Positions 56,024 through 64,000 of a stretch of DNA of 64,000 nucleotides are shown piece after piece (position 1 is the first letter of the stretch; each line of letters begins with the position of its first letter). The position numbers were made by a program, and so were the translations under genes. The DNA is from Bacillus cereus ATCC 14579 (GTDB lineage Bacteria; Bacillota; Bacilli; Bacillales; Bacillaceae_G), in the NCBI RefSeq assembly GCF_000007825.1, contig NC_004722.1, positions 3,698,501 to 3,762,500 of the forward strand, read 5' to 3'. Under the pieces are notes generated by a model. It saw nothing but the letters and a program-made list of their open reading frames with translations, was not told the origin of the DNA and searched no databases.

Positions 56024-56087
56024 AGCTATTCCTCCATCATATCAAAAACATTTGTTCATCGAAAAAAAGTCATCGAAGCGATGACTG

Positions 56088-56999
56088 TTATTGTGCAGGT
56101 TGCTCTATCCCTTGGTTTTTTATCACCAATCTTTGGTGAAGTTCTTTTTCTGGATCCAATGGATAAGCGACCACTTGGCCATTCAGTTTAACTTCAACAT
56201 TCGTTGCATTTCCAATATTAAGTCGCACTTCTTTTAATGTTGATACATCACGTTTTTCTATTTGGCCCTCTTGTACTGTAGCGTTTAGAATCACATTCCC
56301 AGCATCATCTTTAACATCTACATAACTCGCACCTTTACCCGATAATTCCAGTTCTAATGTTTTATTATTATGAATTTCCAAAGTAGATACCTTTCCAGTT
56401 GTTCCAACTACTTTCACTTCTTGCTGTCCAGTTGGTTGTGCTGGTTGCTCCTCTTTCTTTGGTTCTTCTTTCTTTGGTTCCTCTTTTTTTGGCTCTTCCG
56501 CTTTCACTTCATCTTTCTTCGTATCTAACGGAGAATCTTTCGCTTTTTGAACTTCAATTTTCTCACTTTGAGCACTCGGAACTTTTTCATCATCTTTTCC
56601 AGTTAACGCTTGAAACACAAACCAGATTACCACTCCAACTGCGATCACTAACAGCGCAACTAAGATTTTCGGCATGTGATCTGCAATTGGCCATGATGAA
56701 GATTTTTGCATTGTTTCTTGTGTTTTTTGTCCCGTTGATACTTGTGGAACTTCACGCTTTTCAGATTGTGGTATCGTACTCTGATGTTCTACGAGCAGTT
56801 CCTCTCCATTTAATCCAACCGCATCTGCGTATTGTTTAATGAATGCACGCGCATAAAAAGCTCCTGGCAATACATCATAATTGCCTTCTTCAATTGCCAC
56901 TAAATGGCGTTTTTGAATTTTTGTAATCTCATGCAGCTGATCAATAGACAAGCCTTTCGCTTCTCTTGCTTCTTTCAGCTTTTGTCCCAATTCCGTCAC
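56088..56999 (-). CDS. ymfM: RodZ-like helix-turn-helix membrane protein (YmfM)
   Basis: This protein of about 303 residues has an N-terminal HTH (LGQKLKEAREAKGLSIDQL), one membrane segment near 113-133 (ILVALLVIAVGVVIWFVF), a Lys/Glu/Pro repeat linker of tandem EEPKK units, and a C-terminal DUF4115-type beta domain. The RodZ family links MreB to the cell wall machinery and to cell shape. A GTG at 57008 is open but overlaps the ribosome site GAGGTG, so the GTG at 56999 is preferred. It lies between ymfK and pgsA as in B. subtilis. Confidence 0.88.
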   Translation of the reverse strand: MTELGQKLKEAREAKGLSIDQLHEITKIQKRHLVAIEEGNYDVLPGAFYARAFIKQYADAVGLNGEELLVEHQSTIPQSEKREVPQVSTGQKTQETMQKSSSWPIADHMPKILVALLVIAVGVVIWFVFQALTGKDDEKVPSAQSEKIEVQKAKDSPLDTKKDEVKAEEPKKEEPKKEEPKKEEQPAQPTGQQEVKVVGTTGKVSTLEIHNNKTLELELSGKGASYVDVKDDAGNVILNATVQEGQIEKRDVSTLKEVRLNIGNATNVEVKLNGQVVAYPLDPEKELHQRLVIKNQGIEQPAQ

Positions 57000-57020
57000 T
57001 ACTAACACCTCAATATTTCT

Positions 57021-57806
57021 TTAAAAGTCAAACATAGAGAAATTATTTTGCGTACCTTGCTCAATTTCATCTACTAAATTATATTGAATTTCTTCATCAT
57101 AATCGTTACGCAACTCGATAATATAATCAAAATCATCCAATGTGTATTCTGACTGACTCACAAATACATCAGGATGTTCCACAACTTTCGTTGCAGGCAA
57201 TCTCATAATTTCACGAACGAGCTGCCAATGTCTTTCGTTAGCACGCTTCGTTGACACAATTCCATCTAGGATGAAAATATTGTCATCGCTATACTCATCT
57301 TCAATTAATTGACTACGAACAGTTTGCTTAATAAGAGTAGATGATACAAATAACCACCTTTTATTTGCACAAACACTTGCAGCAACAATGGATTCTGTTT
57401 TTCCGACACGAGGCATTCCGCGTATCCCAATTAGTTTATGGCCTTCTTTTTTCATAATTTCTGCCATAAAGTCTACAAGTAGGCCTAATTCATCACGCAC
57501 AAATCGAAATGTTTTCTTATCATCTGCATCTCGTTGTATGTACCTACCATGTCTAACCGCTAGCTTATCTCTTAGCTTGGGCGGACGATATTTCGTTACC
57601 GTTATGTTATCCATCGTATTTAAAATTGATTCAAGTCTAGAGATTTGCTCTTGATTATCACACATAAGAAGTAACCCACGTCGTGCATTATCTACACCAT
57701 TAATTGTGACAATATTAATGCCGAGCATACCGATTAACGAAGAAACGTCACCAAGCAAGCCAGGTCGGTTTTTATGTATTTCATATTCAAAATACCATTC
57801 AATCAT
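57021..57806 (-). CDS. ymfK: DUF3388 family protein YmfK
   Basis: This 261-residue protein is of a Bacillus family of unknown function (DUF3388). An N-terminal ACT-like segment (EYEIHKNRPGLLGDVSSLIGM) resembles amino-acid-sensing ACT domains. The middle contains GIRGMPRVGKTESIVA, which resembles a P-loop. It is cytosolic, without membrane segments. It lies between ymfJ and ymfM in the conserved cluster. The role is unknown. The ACT-like start suggests ligand sensing (inference). Confidence 0.85.
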   Translation of the reverse strand: MIEWYFEYEIHKNRPGLLGDVSSLIGMLGINIVTINGVDNARRGLLLMCDNQEQISRLESILNTMDNITVTKYRPPKLRDKLAVRHGRYIQRDADDKKTFRFVRDELGLLVDFMAEIMKKEGHKLIGIRGMPRVGKTESIVAASVCANKRWLFVSSTLIKQTVRSQLIEDEYSDDNIFILDGIVSTKRANERHWQLVREIMRLPATKVVEHPDVFVSQSEYTLDDFDYIIELRNDYDEEIQYNLVDEIEQGTQNNFSMFDF

Positions 57807-57913
57807 CCAAGATCACTCCCCTTGCTTACTTTACACCTACGTACTATATTATATGATTTCACCTTAATAGGGAAGCTAAATGTATAATCTACCCTGTGTA
57901 ATTATTATACAAA

Positions 57914-57946
57914 AAAAGTAGAGAGGAGAATCTCCTCTCTACTTTT
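57914..57946 (-). terminator. Terminator after ymfJ
   Basis: AAAGTAGAGAGGA pairs with TCCTCTCTACTTT around a 5-base loop, with T on the minus strand, just after the ymfJ stop. Confidence 0.88.
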
Positions 57947-57948
57947 AC

Positions 57949-58194
57949 TTATGGTTGTACGAACTTAACCATTAAATTTGCAATTGTATGTTGCTCCTGT
58001 TCATCAGCAACTTTCCAAAGCTCAGCTAATAATTTCTCTTGGTCATTGCGTCCTTCTACTTCATTAGCAAGATAGTCGCCAACACGAAACGCCATATCTG
58101 ATACCGCACCGCCATCTAAACCTTTGTCTTGCGCTTGCTCTAAACGTTCTCCTAAAAAGCTCTTCCACTGATCAAAATTATCTAATACTGACAT
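57949..58194 (-). CDS. ymfJ: DUF3243 protein YmfJ
   Basis: This 81-residue helical protein of the DUF3243 family begins MSVLDNFDQWKSFLGERL. The frame opens at 58209, but GAGGTG precedes the ATG at 58194, which gives the family's usual start. It has no membrane segment or catalytic motif. It follows ymfI in the conserved ymf cluster and ends at a strong terminator. The function is unknown. Confidence 0.88.
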   Translation of the reverse strand: MSVLDNFDQWKSFLGERLEQAQDKGLDGGAVSDMAFRVGDYLANEVEGRNDQEKLLAELWKVADEQEQHTIANLMVKFVQP

Positions 58195-58269
58195 AATTAA
58201 GCACCTCACTATTGAGTAATAAAATCATCCTTAATTTGTGCAACTATTCATTTTTTATGTAAGAATTTT

Positions 58270-58983
58270 TTAGCAGTGCCAACCGCCATTCACTCCGATA
58301 ATTTGTCCAGTTATGTAAGACGCTCCTGGTGATACGAGGAATGAAACTGTTTTCGCTACTTCTTCTGGTAATCCTATTCTACCTAATGGTATATCTTCTG
58401 CAATTCCCATTTTATCTTCTTCAGAAAAAACACTTAACATTTCCGTTTCAATTGCTCCTGGTGCTACTGCATTCACACGTAATCCACTTAAAGAAACTTC
58501 TTTCGCTAAAGCTTTCACATATGAATTTTGTGCCCCTTTTACCATTGAATAAAGCACTTCACAAGAAGCCCCTATTTGTCCCCATATAGATGAAACAATT
58601 ACAATATTACCACTTCTTCTCCCGATCATAGGCGGAAGTGCCATAGAAAGTAATTTATATACGTTCTTCACTTGAAGTTCTACCATATAATCCAATTCAT
58701 CGTTTGTTACATCTGTTACTAGTCCAAAAATACTCTTCCCAGCTGCGTATACAATAACATCAATAGGATGTTCAATTTGTCCCCACAATTGCTCTGCTCC
58801 ATCACTAGAAGCTAAATTCGCTTGAACAGGGACAACTTCTCCCCATGCCTTCTGCAATTCCAATACCTTTTCTTCACTGTTATTGTAATGAACATAAACT
58901 GTATATCCATCTTGAATTAATTGTTTCGAAATAGCAGAGCCAATTCCTCCGCTCCCTCCAGTTACTAACGCATACTTTTTCAT
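58270..58983 (-). CDS. ymfI: YmfI SDR, EF-P 5-aminopentanone reductase
   Basis: This 237-residue short-chain dehydrogenase has TGGSGGIGSAI (8-18), a Ser in VIVSSIWGQ and the YSMVK catalytic pair. B. subtilis YmfI performs the last step of EF-P modification, reducing a 5-aminopentanone on the conserved lysine. That role is assigned here by position (between ymfH and ymfJ) and family. A FabG-like oxoacyl reductase is the generic alternative. Cytosolic. Confidence 0.88.
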   Translation of the reverse strand: MKKYALVTGGSGGIGSAISKQLIQDGYTVYVHYNNSEEKVLELQKAWGEVVPVQANLASSDGAEQLWGQIEHPIDVIVYAAGKSIFGLVTDVTNDELDYMVELQVKNVYKLLSMALPPMIGRRSGNIVIVSSIWGQIGASCEVLYSMVKGAQNSYVKALAKEVSLSGLRVNAVAPGAIETEMLSVFSEEDKMGIAEDIPLGRIGLPEEVAKTVSFLVSPGASYITGQIIGVNGGWHC

Positions 58984-59031
58984 AAAGTCCCTCTCTTATC
59001 TCTACAAGTTCAATTTTCACATAACTAAATA

Positions 59032-59073
59032 ATACCCTCATCTTACAATTTTTCAATGATAAGATGAGGGTAT
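59032..59073. terminator. Hairpin after ymfH
   Basis: ATACCCTCATCTTA (59032-59045) pairs perfectly with TAAGATGAGGGTAT (59060-59073). On the minus strand the T tail is interrupted (TATTATTTAG), so termination of ymfH may be partial, allowing some readthrough to ymfI. Confidence 0.7.
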
Positions 59074-59083
59074 CTTTTTAATT

Positions 59084-60370
59084 TTATTTTTTCGGTAACA
59101 CCTGACAAATACTCATTTTGTCTTCTGATAACAATAATTTCGCTACTTCTTGTAAGTCTTGAACGGTTAGTCCTTCTAATACAGTCAATGCGTCAAATAG
59201 GCTAGATTCATTAAACGCGTATCGTGTAAATTGATTTGCAATATATTCTGGTGAATTCAACGAGCGTAAAAAACCACCAATTTTCTTTTTCTTCACTCGT
59301 TCTAATGCCGCCGCATCTAATTGATCATAATCTGTTTTTAATAAAATATCTTTTAAACGATTTGCCAATTCATCAGGTTGTTTCGTATCACCGCCAACCA
59401 TTGCAAAACCGAAGTTATTTTCTTCTGTATAGTCATACGAGAATGAATCATCAATAAGCCCTTCATTATATAAAGTTTCGTAATGAACAGAACTTTTCCC
59501 AAATAAATAATCTAAGAGTAACGTAAGCGCAATTTCTTGTTTTAAAAGCGCTTGCCCCTTTTCCTTTAAATTAGTCGCTTTAATACCAACTAAACATTTC
59601 GGTGTTTGCACAGGCATTGAAATAATTTTTTTCTTTTCATTTACCTCATTTGGTTCTTCTTCAAATGAACGCACAATTTCTGGCTGGTTTTTATAATCTT
59701 TTTTCGCTTGATTTTCACGTACTAAATCCATTGTTTTCTCTGGATCAATTGCACCCACAACAAATAATAACATATTGCTCGGATGATAAAATGTTTCATA
59801 ACATTCATACAATAAATCTTTCGTAATTTTACTAATAGATTCGATTGTCCCTGCAATATCAATTTTAATTGGGTGTTTTACAAACAAGCTATCAATTAAC
59901 CCGAAGTACAAACGCCAATCTGGGTTATCTTGATACATTTGAATTTCTTGCCCAATTATCCCCTTCTCTTTTTCAACCGTTTTTTCAGAGAAATAAGGCT
60001 CTTGCACGAAGTTTAGCAATGTATTTAAATTTTGTTCTACGTTTGAAGTACATGAAAAAAGGTAAGCTGTTCGTGTAAAGGATGTAAAAGCATTTGCCGA
60101 TGCTCCTTGTTTACTAAACAATTGGAAAGCATCGTGATCTTCTTTTTCAAATAATTTATGCTCAAGAAAATGTGCAATTCCATCAGGCACACGAATCATT
60201 TCTTCTTTCCCTAATGGTACAAATGTATTATCTACAGAACCATATTTCGTCGTAAACGTCGCAAATGTTTTATTAAATCCTTGTTTCGGTAAAACGTATA
60301 CATCTAATCCATTAGGAAGTTTTTCATAATAAAGTGTTTCTTTTAATTGCTCATAAACAATTTTCTCCAT
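59084..60370 (-). CDS. ymfH: M16 family zinc peptidase YmfH
   Basis: This 428-residue M16 metallopeptidase has the inverted zinc motif HFLEH (about residues 67-71) and a downstream Glu in EKEKGIIGQEIQMY, so it is the active subunit of a pair. It begins immediately after the ymfF stop (1 bp apart), suggesting a heterodimer of an active and a non-catalytic M16 protein. No signal peptide is present. The substrate is unknown. It was historically annotated as a processing protease. Confidence 0.92.
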   Translation of the reverse strand: MEKIVYEQLKETLYYEKLPNGLDVYVLPKQGFNKTFATFTTKYGSVDNTFVPLGKEEMIRVPDGIAHFLEHKLFEKEDHDAFQLFSKQGASANAFTSFTRTAYLFSCTSNVEQNLNTLLNFVQEPYFSEKTVEKEKGIIGQEIQMYQDNPDWRLYFGLIDSLFVKHPIKIDIAGTIESISKITKDLLYECYETFYHPSNMLLFVVGAIDPEKTMDLVRENQAKKDYKNQPEIVRSFEEEPNEVNEKKKIISMPVQTPKCLVGIKATNLKEKGQALLKQEIALTLLLDYLFGKSSVHYETLYNEGLIDDSFSYDYTEENNFGFAMVGGDTKQPDELANRLKDILLKTDYDQLDAAALERVKKKKIGGFLRSLNSPEYIANQFTRYAFNESSLFDALTVLEGLTVQDLQEVAKLLLSEDKMSICQVLPKK

Positions 60371-61645
60371 TTACTCTCCCTCCGTTCCTTGTAAAAAGTA
60401 AATTGTATCTAGTTCAATATTTTTAGCAACTTTTACAATTTCTTCTTTCGTCACACTTTCTATACCTGTAAGCCATTCTTCAACTGGACGTGTACGATCT
60501 GAAATAATACCATGATATAGCATTTCTACAAAGCCACGTGGTGTATCAATTGCCTCTAATATTTGATTTTGGATGACACTTTTTGTTTGATGTATTTCTT
60601 CTTCAGAAAACTCTCCGTTTTGCATCGCAAGCATTTGTTCTTTAATAATCTCAACTGCTTTTTCATAATTTTTCGCTTCGATTCCTGACATAACAAATAA
60701 TAAACCTTTATGACTTTCAAAGCGCGATGCTGCATAGTACGCTAAACTATTTTTTTCACGCACATTTACGAATAACTTCGAATGAGAAAAGCCACCAAAC
60801 AATCCATTGAACAATTGCAATGCAAAATAATCTTCATCTTTATATGTGACAAATGTACGATAACCGATGTGTAATTTACTTTGTTTTAATTCTTGTTTTT
60901 CAACAACTTCTTTTTCTTCATTATTTCGTCTATGAAGGAGTACATTTCTTTCTCTCACTGGACGAGTTGAAATAGAAAAATACTTACTTACAAGATCAAC
61001 GGCGTTTTCTGAAATATCACCAATAATATATAGATCCATTTCATCTTCCGCTAACACCTTTTGATAATATTGATACAAACTTTCATTTGTAATAGACATA
61101 ACACTCTCTTTTTTTCCATTTGCACTTAAACGATACGGTTCTACTTTGCACATTTCTTCAATTAAACGCTCGTTTGCATAACGCATTTTATCATCATAAG
61201 TAGCTTCAATTCTCTGTAACAGTGCTCTTTTTTCACTTTCTACGATAGAAGATAGGAAACCGTTCCCCTCCGTTGCTGGATGTAACACAATATCTGACAA
61301 CATAGAAAGCGCTTTTTCAAATAACGGTGGTGCATCATGTAAATAAACTTCATTTGCAATGTCTACATAAATGGAGATAATATGGTCTTCCCCTTTTTTA
61401 CTTACATCTACCGCTAAAGAAGATCCGTATAATTCTTCTAAATATTGACGAAGACGAATTACAGAAGGTAATTTTTCTGTCGCACTTTGCAATACGTATG
61501 GCAATAGGGCACGCTCTGTCACCGTCTCCTCATTTAAAGGCGCTTTAAAACGAAATACAAAGGTATTCGTTTTATATTTATCAGTCGGAATAATATGTAC
61601 GCGCAAACCACCTAACTCATGTAGTTGTTGTTCCATTAGTTTCAT
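60371..61645 (-). CDS. ymfF: M16 family peptidase-like protein YmfF, zinc motif absent
   Basis: This 424-residue protein has the M16 fold with the C-terminal half well conserved, but the N-terminal HxxEH zinc motif is missing. The corresponding region reads LPYVLQSATEKLPS. It is therefore probably a non-catalytic partner of the adjacent YmfH. AAAGGAGG lies before the ATG. The pair resembles the AlbE/AlbF and mitochondrial-processing-peptidase logic of one active and one inactive subunit (inference from family). Confidence 0.9.
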   Translation of the reverse strand: MKLMEQQLHELGGLRVHIIPTDKYKTNTFVFRFKAPLNEETVTERALLPYVLQSATEKLPSVIRLRQYLEELYGSSLAVDVSKKGEDHIISIYVDIANEVYLHDAPPLFEKALSMLSDIVLHPATEGNGFLSSIVESEKRALLQRIEATYDDKMRYANERLIEEMCKVEPYRLSANGKKESVMSITNESLYQYYQKVLAEDEMDLYIIGDISENAVDLVSKYFSISTRPVRERNVLLHRRNNEEKEVVEKQELKQSKLHIGYRTFVTYKDEDYFALQLFNGLFGGFSHSKLFVNVREKNSLAYYAASRFESHKGLLFVMSGIEAKNYEKAVEIIKEQMLAMQNGEFSEEEIHQTKSVIQNQILEAIDTPRGFVEMLYHGIISDRTRPVEEWLTGIESVTKEEIVKVAKNIELDTIYFLQGTEGE

Positions 61646-61807
61646 TTATAGCCCTCCTTTACGTATATAGGAATATTCCTCTTCAATATACAGTTTTTAG
61701 AAATAAAAAATCAACTTTTCTCCCTTATTATGCTTACATATGATTCTTTCTAAAAACTTTAATATGTAAGGAACATAGTAAAATTCCGTATTAAATATAT
61801 TCTATGT

Positions 61808-61838
61808 AAAAAAGCCCACACTAATGTGCGAGCTTTTT
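61808..61838 (-). terminator. Terminator after nupQ
   Basis: AAAAAGC and GCTTTTT with an inner CACA/TGTG stem form an imperfect hairpin, followed by T, 17 bp beyond the nupQ stop. Confidence 0.78.
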
Positions 61839-61854
61839 TATACTTATAAAATAC

Positions 61855-62814
61855 TTATCGTTTTCCTTTTTCATAAGGAGTTCCTAAAGCTTTCGGAGCT
61901 TCAGAACGACCTACAAAACCAACAAGCGCTAATATTGTGAATATATATGGTAATATCGTTAATAAAACACTTGGAATTTGATCTAATACAGGGATTGTTC
62001 CGCCCGTTACACTTAGAGATTGCGCAAAACCAAAGAATAGAGCTGCACCTAGTGCGCCTAGTGGATTCCACTTTCCAAAAATCATAGCAGCTAAAGCTAA
62101 GAAACCTTGTCCTGTAATAGTTGCCCCTGAGAAGTTATTAGAAATTGACATTGCAAAAATCGCTCCACCAATTCCAGCAAACACTCCTGAAATACAGACT
62201 CCAATATAGCGCATTTTATATACGTTAATCCCCATCGTATCCGCTGCCATTGGGTGTTCACCAACAGCACGTAGACGAAGACCGAACGGTGTTTTATAAA
62301 TAACATACCAAACAACGAATGCTAAAATAATGGCAATATATGACGTTATTGGTACGTTTGAGAAAAATATTTTCCCTAAAACCGGAATATCCGAAAGGCC
62401 TGGAATATCAATCTTTTCAATACGATACTGAATAAAGTCAGTCTGCCCTTTATCAAAAATCTTCTTAATTGCAAATACTGTTAAACCAAGAGATAAGAAG
62501 TTAATGGCTACACCACTTACAACTTGATCTGCTCGGAATGTAATAGAAGCTACCGCATGAAGTAATGCAAATAATCCACTACCAATTGCCGCAAATAGTA
62601 ACGCAATCCACGGAGTCATCGTTCCCCAAGTATCACCCATTAATAAGTTTGTAACGACTCCAATAAATGCACCAAATAGCATTAGTCCTTCTAATCCGAT
62701 ATTTACAACACCCGATCGTTCACTAAATACACCACCTAGTGCTGTGAAAATGATAGGTGCCGATGTATATAACGTACCCGTCACAAGAATGGCTAATATA
62801 TCTAAAAAGCTCAT
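61855..62814 (-). CDS. nupQ: Nucleoside ABC transporter permease NupQ-like
   Basis: This 319-residue permease of the BmpA-type nucleoside importers (B. subtilis NupNOPQ, guanosine uptake) has about eight hydrophobic segments and the motifs FSERSGVVNIGLEGLMLFGAF near the start and GLRLRAVGEHPMAADTMG, which contacts the ATPase. It starts directly after the nupP stop, with GGAGGGG inside nupP as ribosome site. The substrate (nucleosides) is by family. With nupP broken, the transporter would not assemble if that frameshift is real. Confidence 0.88.
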   Translation of the reverse strand: MSFLDILAILVTGTLYTSAPIIFTALGGVFSERSGVVNIGLEGLMLFGAFIGVVTNLLMGDTWGTMTPWIALLFAAIGSGLFALLHAVASITFRADQVVSGVAINFLSLGLTVFAIKKIFDKGQTDFIQYRIEKIDIPGLSDIPVLGKIFFSNVPITSYIAIILAFVVWYVIYKTPFGLRLRAVGEHPMAADTMGINVYKMRYIGVCISGVFAGIGGAIFAMSISNNFSGATITGQGFLALAAMIFGKWNPLGALGAALFFGFAQSLSVTGGTIPVLDQIPSVLLTILPYIFTILALVGFVGRSEAPKALGTPYEKGKR

Positions 62815-63874
62815 TTATTTCCCCTCCTTGCTCATGCGTGTAAGCGCCCATCTTAACACATAACTACATGCAACAAAGAAGATGATACATGCAATAATTA
62901 CATTAATAAGCTCTGACGGTACATCTGCCTCAAAGTTCATTTGAGGGGAAGCACTTTTCAAACCACCAAATAATAAAGCTGAAAGGATTATACCAAACGG
63001 ATTATTCCCTCCAAGTAATGCTACGGCAATCCCATCAAATCCTACTCCTGTAAACGAAGACATCGCTGTCATACTCTGGAATGTCCCTAATCCTTCCATC
63101 GCTCCACCAATCCCCGCAAATGCACCAGCAATTGTCATGGAGAATACTACATTACGAGAAACTTTCATACCTGCATATTGAGAAGCATGCTGATTAAATC
63201 CTACTGACTTTAATTTCGTAACCTAAAGTTGTTCGATCTAATAAGAACCACATTAAAATAGCGATTAAAATTGCTACAATAATTCCCCAGTGTAGACGTG
63301 AACCATCAGTAATAGAAGCAAGCCAGTCTGAAGATAGTGACGCACTCTCTTTAATATCATACGTTTTGTCATTACCCGCATGTAAGAAACGCTTAATGAT
63401 GTCATACGTTACATACAAAGCGATATAGTTCATCATAATAGTTACAATAACTTCATTCACTTGAAACTTCCCTTTTAAATATCCCGGAATGAAGCCCCAA
63501 ATTCCGCCCACCAATGCTGCAAATAAAATAGATAATGGAATATGAAGGAAAGCTGGTAGTGAGACTGCATAACCGAACCAAACCGCTGCAAGCCAACCAA
63601 CTAACAATTGACCCTCTACCCCGATATTAAATAAACCTGTACGAAATGCAAACGCCACCGATAAGCCAGCAAGAATAAGCGGTATCATTGTACGAAGCGT
63701 TTCACCAATCGCACTTGCGCTGCCGAACATTCCTGTCCAAAGTGCACTATAACCAACAATTGGATCATAGCCACTAACTAGCATTACAATCGCTCCTACA
63801 AGTAAGCCGAAAATAACGGATAGTACTGGGACTAAAATATTTATCGTTCGTTCTGTTAAAAGCTTTTTAGCCAT
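62815..63874 (-). pseudogene. nupP: Nucleoside ABC transporter permease NupP-like, frameshifted
   Basis: The intended protein has about 352 residues, a BmpA-type permease with FRTGLFNIGVEGQLLVGW and a later GFNQHASQYAG segment. At about 63209 one extra base (AAAGTCAGT where AAATCAGT is expected) stops the first part after YEIKVSRI. Removing it joins EIKSVGFNQHASQYAG to MKVSRNVVFS in one frame. The two halves are otherwise intact and undecayed. The start overlaps the ATPase gene stop by 8 bp. This is either a recent null mutation or a base-calling error. Confidence 0.87.
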
Positions 63875-64000
63875 TTGTACCCACCTGCTCCTTCTTTGTT
63901 CCTCCAGCCATTAACAATCCAAGCTGTTGTTCATTCGTTTCTTTCGCATCAACTATTGCTACAATTTCCCCTTCATAAATAACAGCAATTCGATCGCTAA
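63867..64000 (-). CDS. nupO: Nucleoside ABC transporter ATPase NupO-like, partial (C-terminus)
   Basis: Only the last 43 codons are in the window, reading SDRIAVIYEGEIVAIVDAKE through LGLLMAGG to the stop at 63867. This is the end of the second nucleotide-binding domain of a sugar/nucleoside-type double ABC ATPase, with the typical SDRIAVIYEG motif. The gene continues past the right edge. It overlaps nupP by 8 bp. Confidence 0.8.
   Translation of the reverse strand, partial: SDRIAVIYEGEIVAIVDAKETNEQQLGLLMAGGTKKEQVGTNG

Noticed and set aside
56440..56520. Tandem short repeats that could look like a repeat array
   Set aside because: They encode EEPKK-type repeats of the RodZ-like linker in frame. 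There are no spacers, so it is not CRISPR.
56399..56839. Leu-rich plus-strand frame opposite ymfM
   Set aside because: It is antisense to the Lys/Glu/Pro repeat of the RodZ-like protein, which forces Leu-rich translation.
1..64000. Mobile elements, prophage, CRISPR arrays, tRNA or rRNA genes
   Set aside because: No transposase, integrase, repeat-spacer pattern, tRNA-like cloverleaf or rRNA sequence was recognised anywhere in the window.

Overview
The window is chromosomal DNA of a low-GC Gram-positive spore former, almost certainly a member of the Bacillus cereus group (cereus/thuringiensis/anthracis). The support is a typical B. cereus secreted PI-PLC with two perfect PlcR boxes, a second MurG (MurG2), the UDP-QuiNAc pair Pdeg/Preq, CotE and SpoVS, and the block nup - ymfFHIJKM - pgsA - cinA - recA - rny - ymdB - spoVS - miaB - ricA - cotE - mutSL in the order known from Bacillus. 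I see no rRNA, tRNA, CRISPR array, insertion sequence or prophage.

Layout. 1-4.9 kb: a Fur-controlled bacillibactin (catecholate siderophore) import operon, feuA-feuB-feuC-ATPase-besA. 5-8 kb: DNA repair, with exoA and an overlapping adaptive-response operon adaA-adaB-alkA. 8-12 kb: pepT, a small secreted protein, a histidine phosphatase and an alpha/beta hydrolase. 12-14.8 kb: a membrane GGDEF-EAL protein with PAS. 14.9-18.2 kb: a nucleotide-sugar/glycan operon, pdeg-preq-small ORF-murG2. 18.5-23.5 kb: DUF2515 protein, an overlapping small membrane protein, a YfmQ-like protein, cidA2/cidB and a MocR regulator. 23.6-25.9 kb: a 6-phospho-beta-glucosidase and its GntR/UTRA regulator, both frameshifted. 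26-30.1 kb: PlcR-regulated exoproteins (plcA, a subtilase) and a frameshifted LysM/SleB hydrolase. 30.3-37.7 kb: a flavoprotein, an LtaS-family enzyme, a large TPR-dynamin-like GTPase and a small unknown gene. 37.9-61.7 kb: the conserved mismatch-repair, spore, RNA-decay, recombination and ymf core on the minus strand. 61.8-64 kb: nucleoside ABC transporter nupO(partial)-nupP-nupQ, with nupP frameshifted.

How the genes work together. FeuA-C, the ATPase and BesA capture ferric siderophore and release its iron. AdaA senses methyl phosphotriesters and probably drives AdaB and AlkA. MutS/MutL, RecA (with a LexA box) and ExoA make the window rich in DNA repair. Pdeg and Preq make UDP-QuiNAc, and the adjacent MurG2 is a plausible transferase. 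PlcR coordinates PI-PLC and the subtilase. RNase Y, YmdB, RicA and MiaB link RNA processing with developmental control, and CotE and SpoVS act in sporulation.

Caution: four genes (gntR-like, bglA-like, LysM/sleB-like, nupP) each carry exactly one extra base that breaks an otherwise full-length frame. Either these are real pseudogenes or the assembly has single-base insertion errors. The most interesting items beyond routine annotation are the QuiNAc/MurG2 operon with an attenuator-like double hairpin in its leader, the 930-residue TPR-dynamin GTPase, and several long perfect inverted repeats at promoters or leaders.
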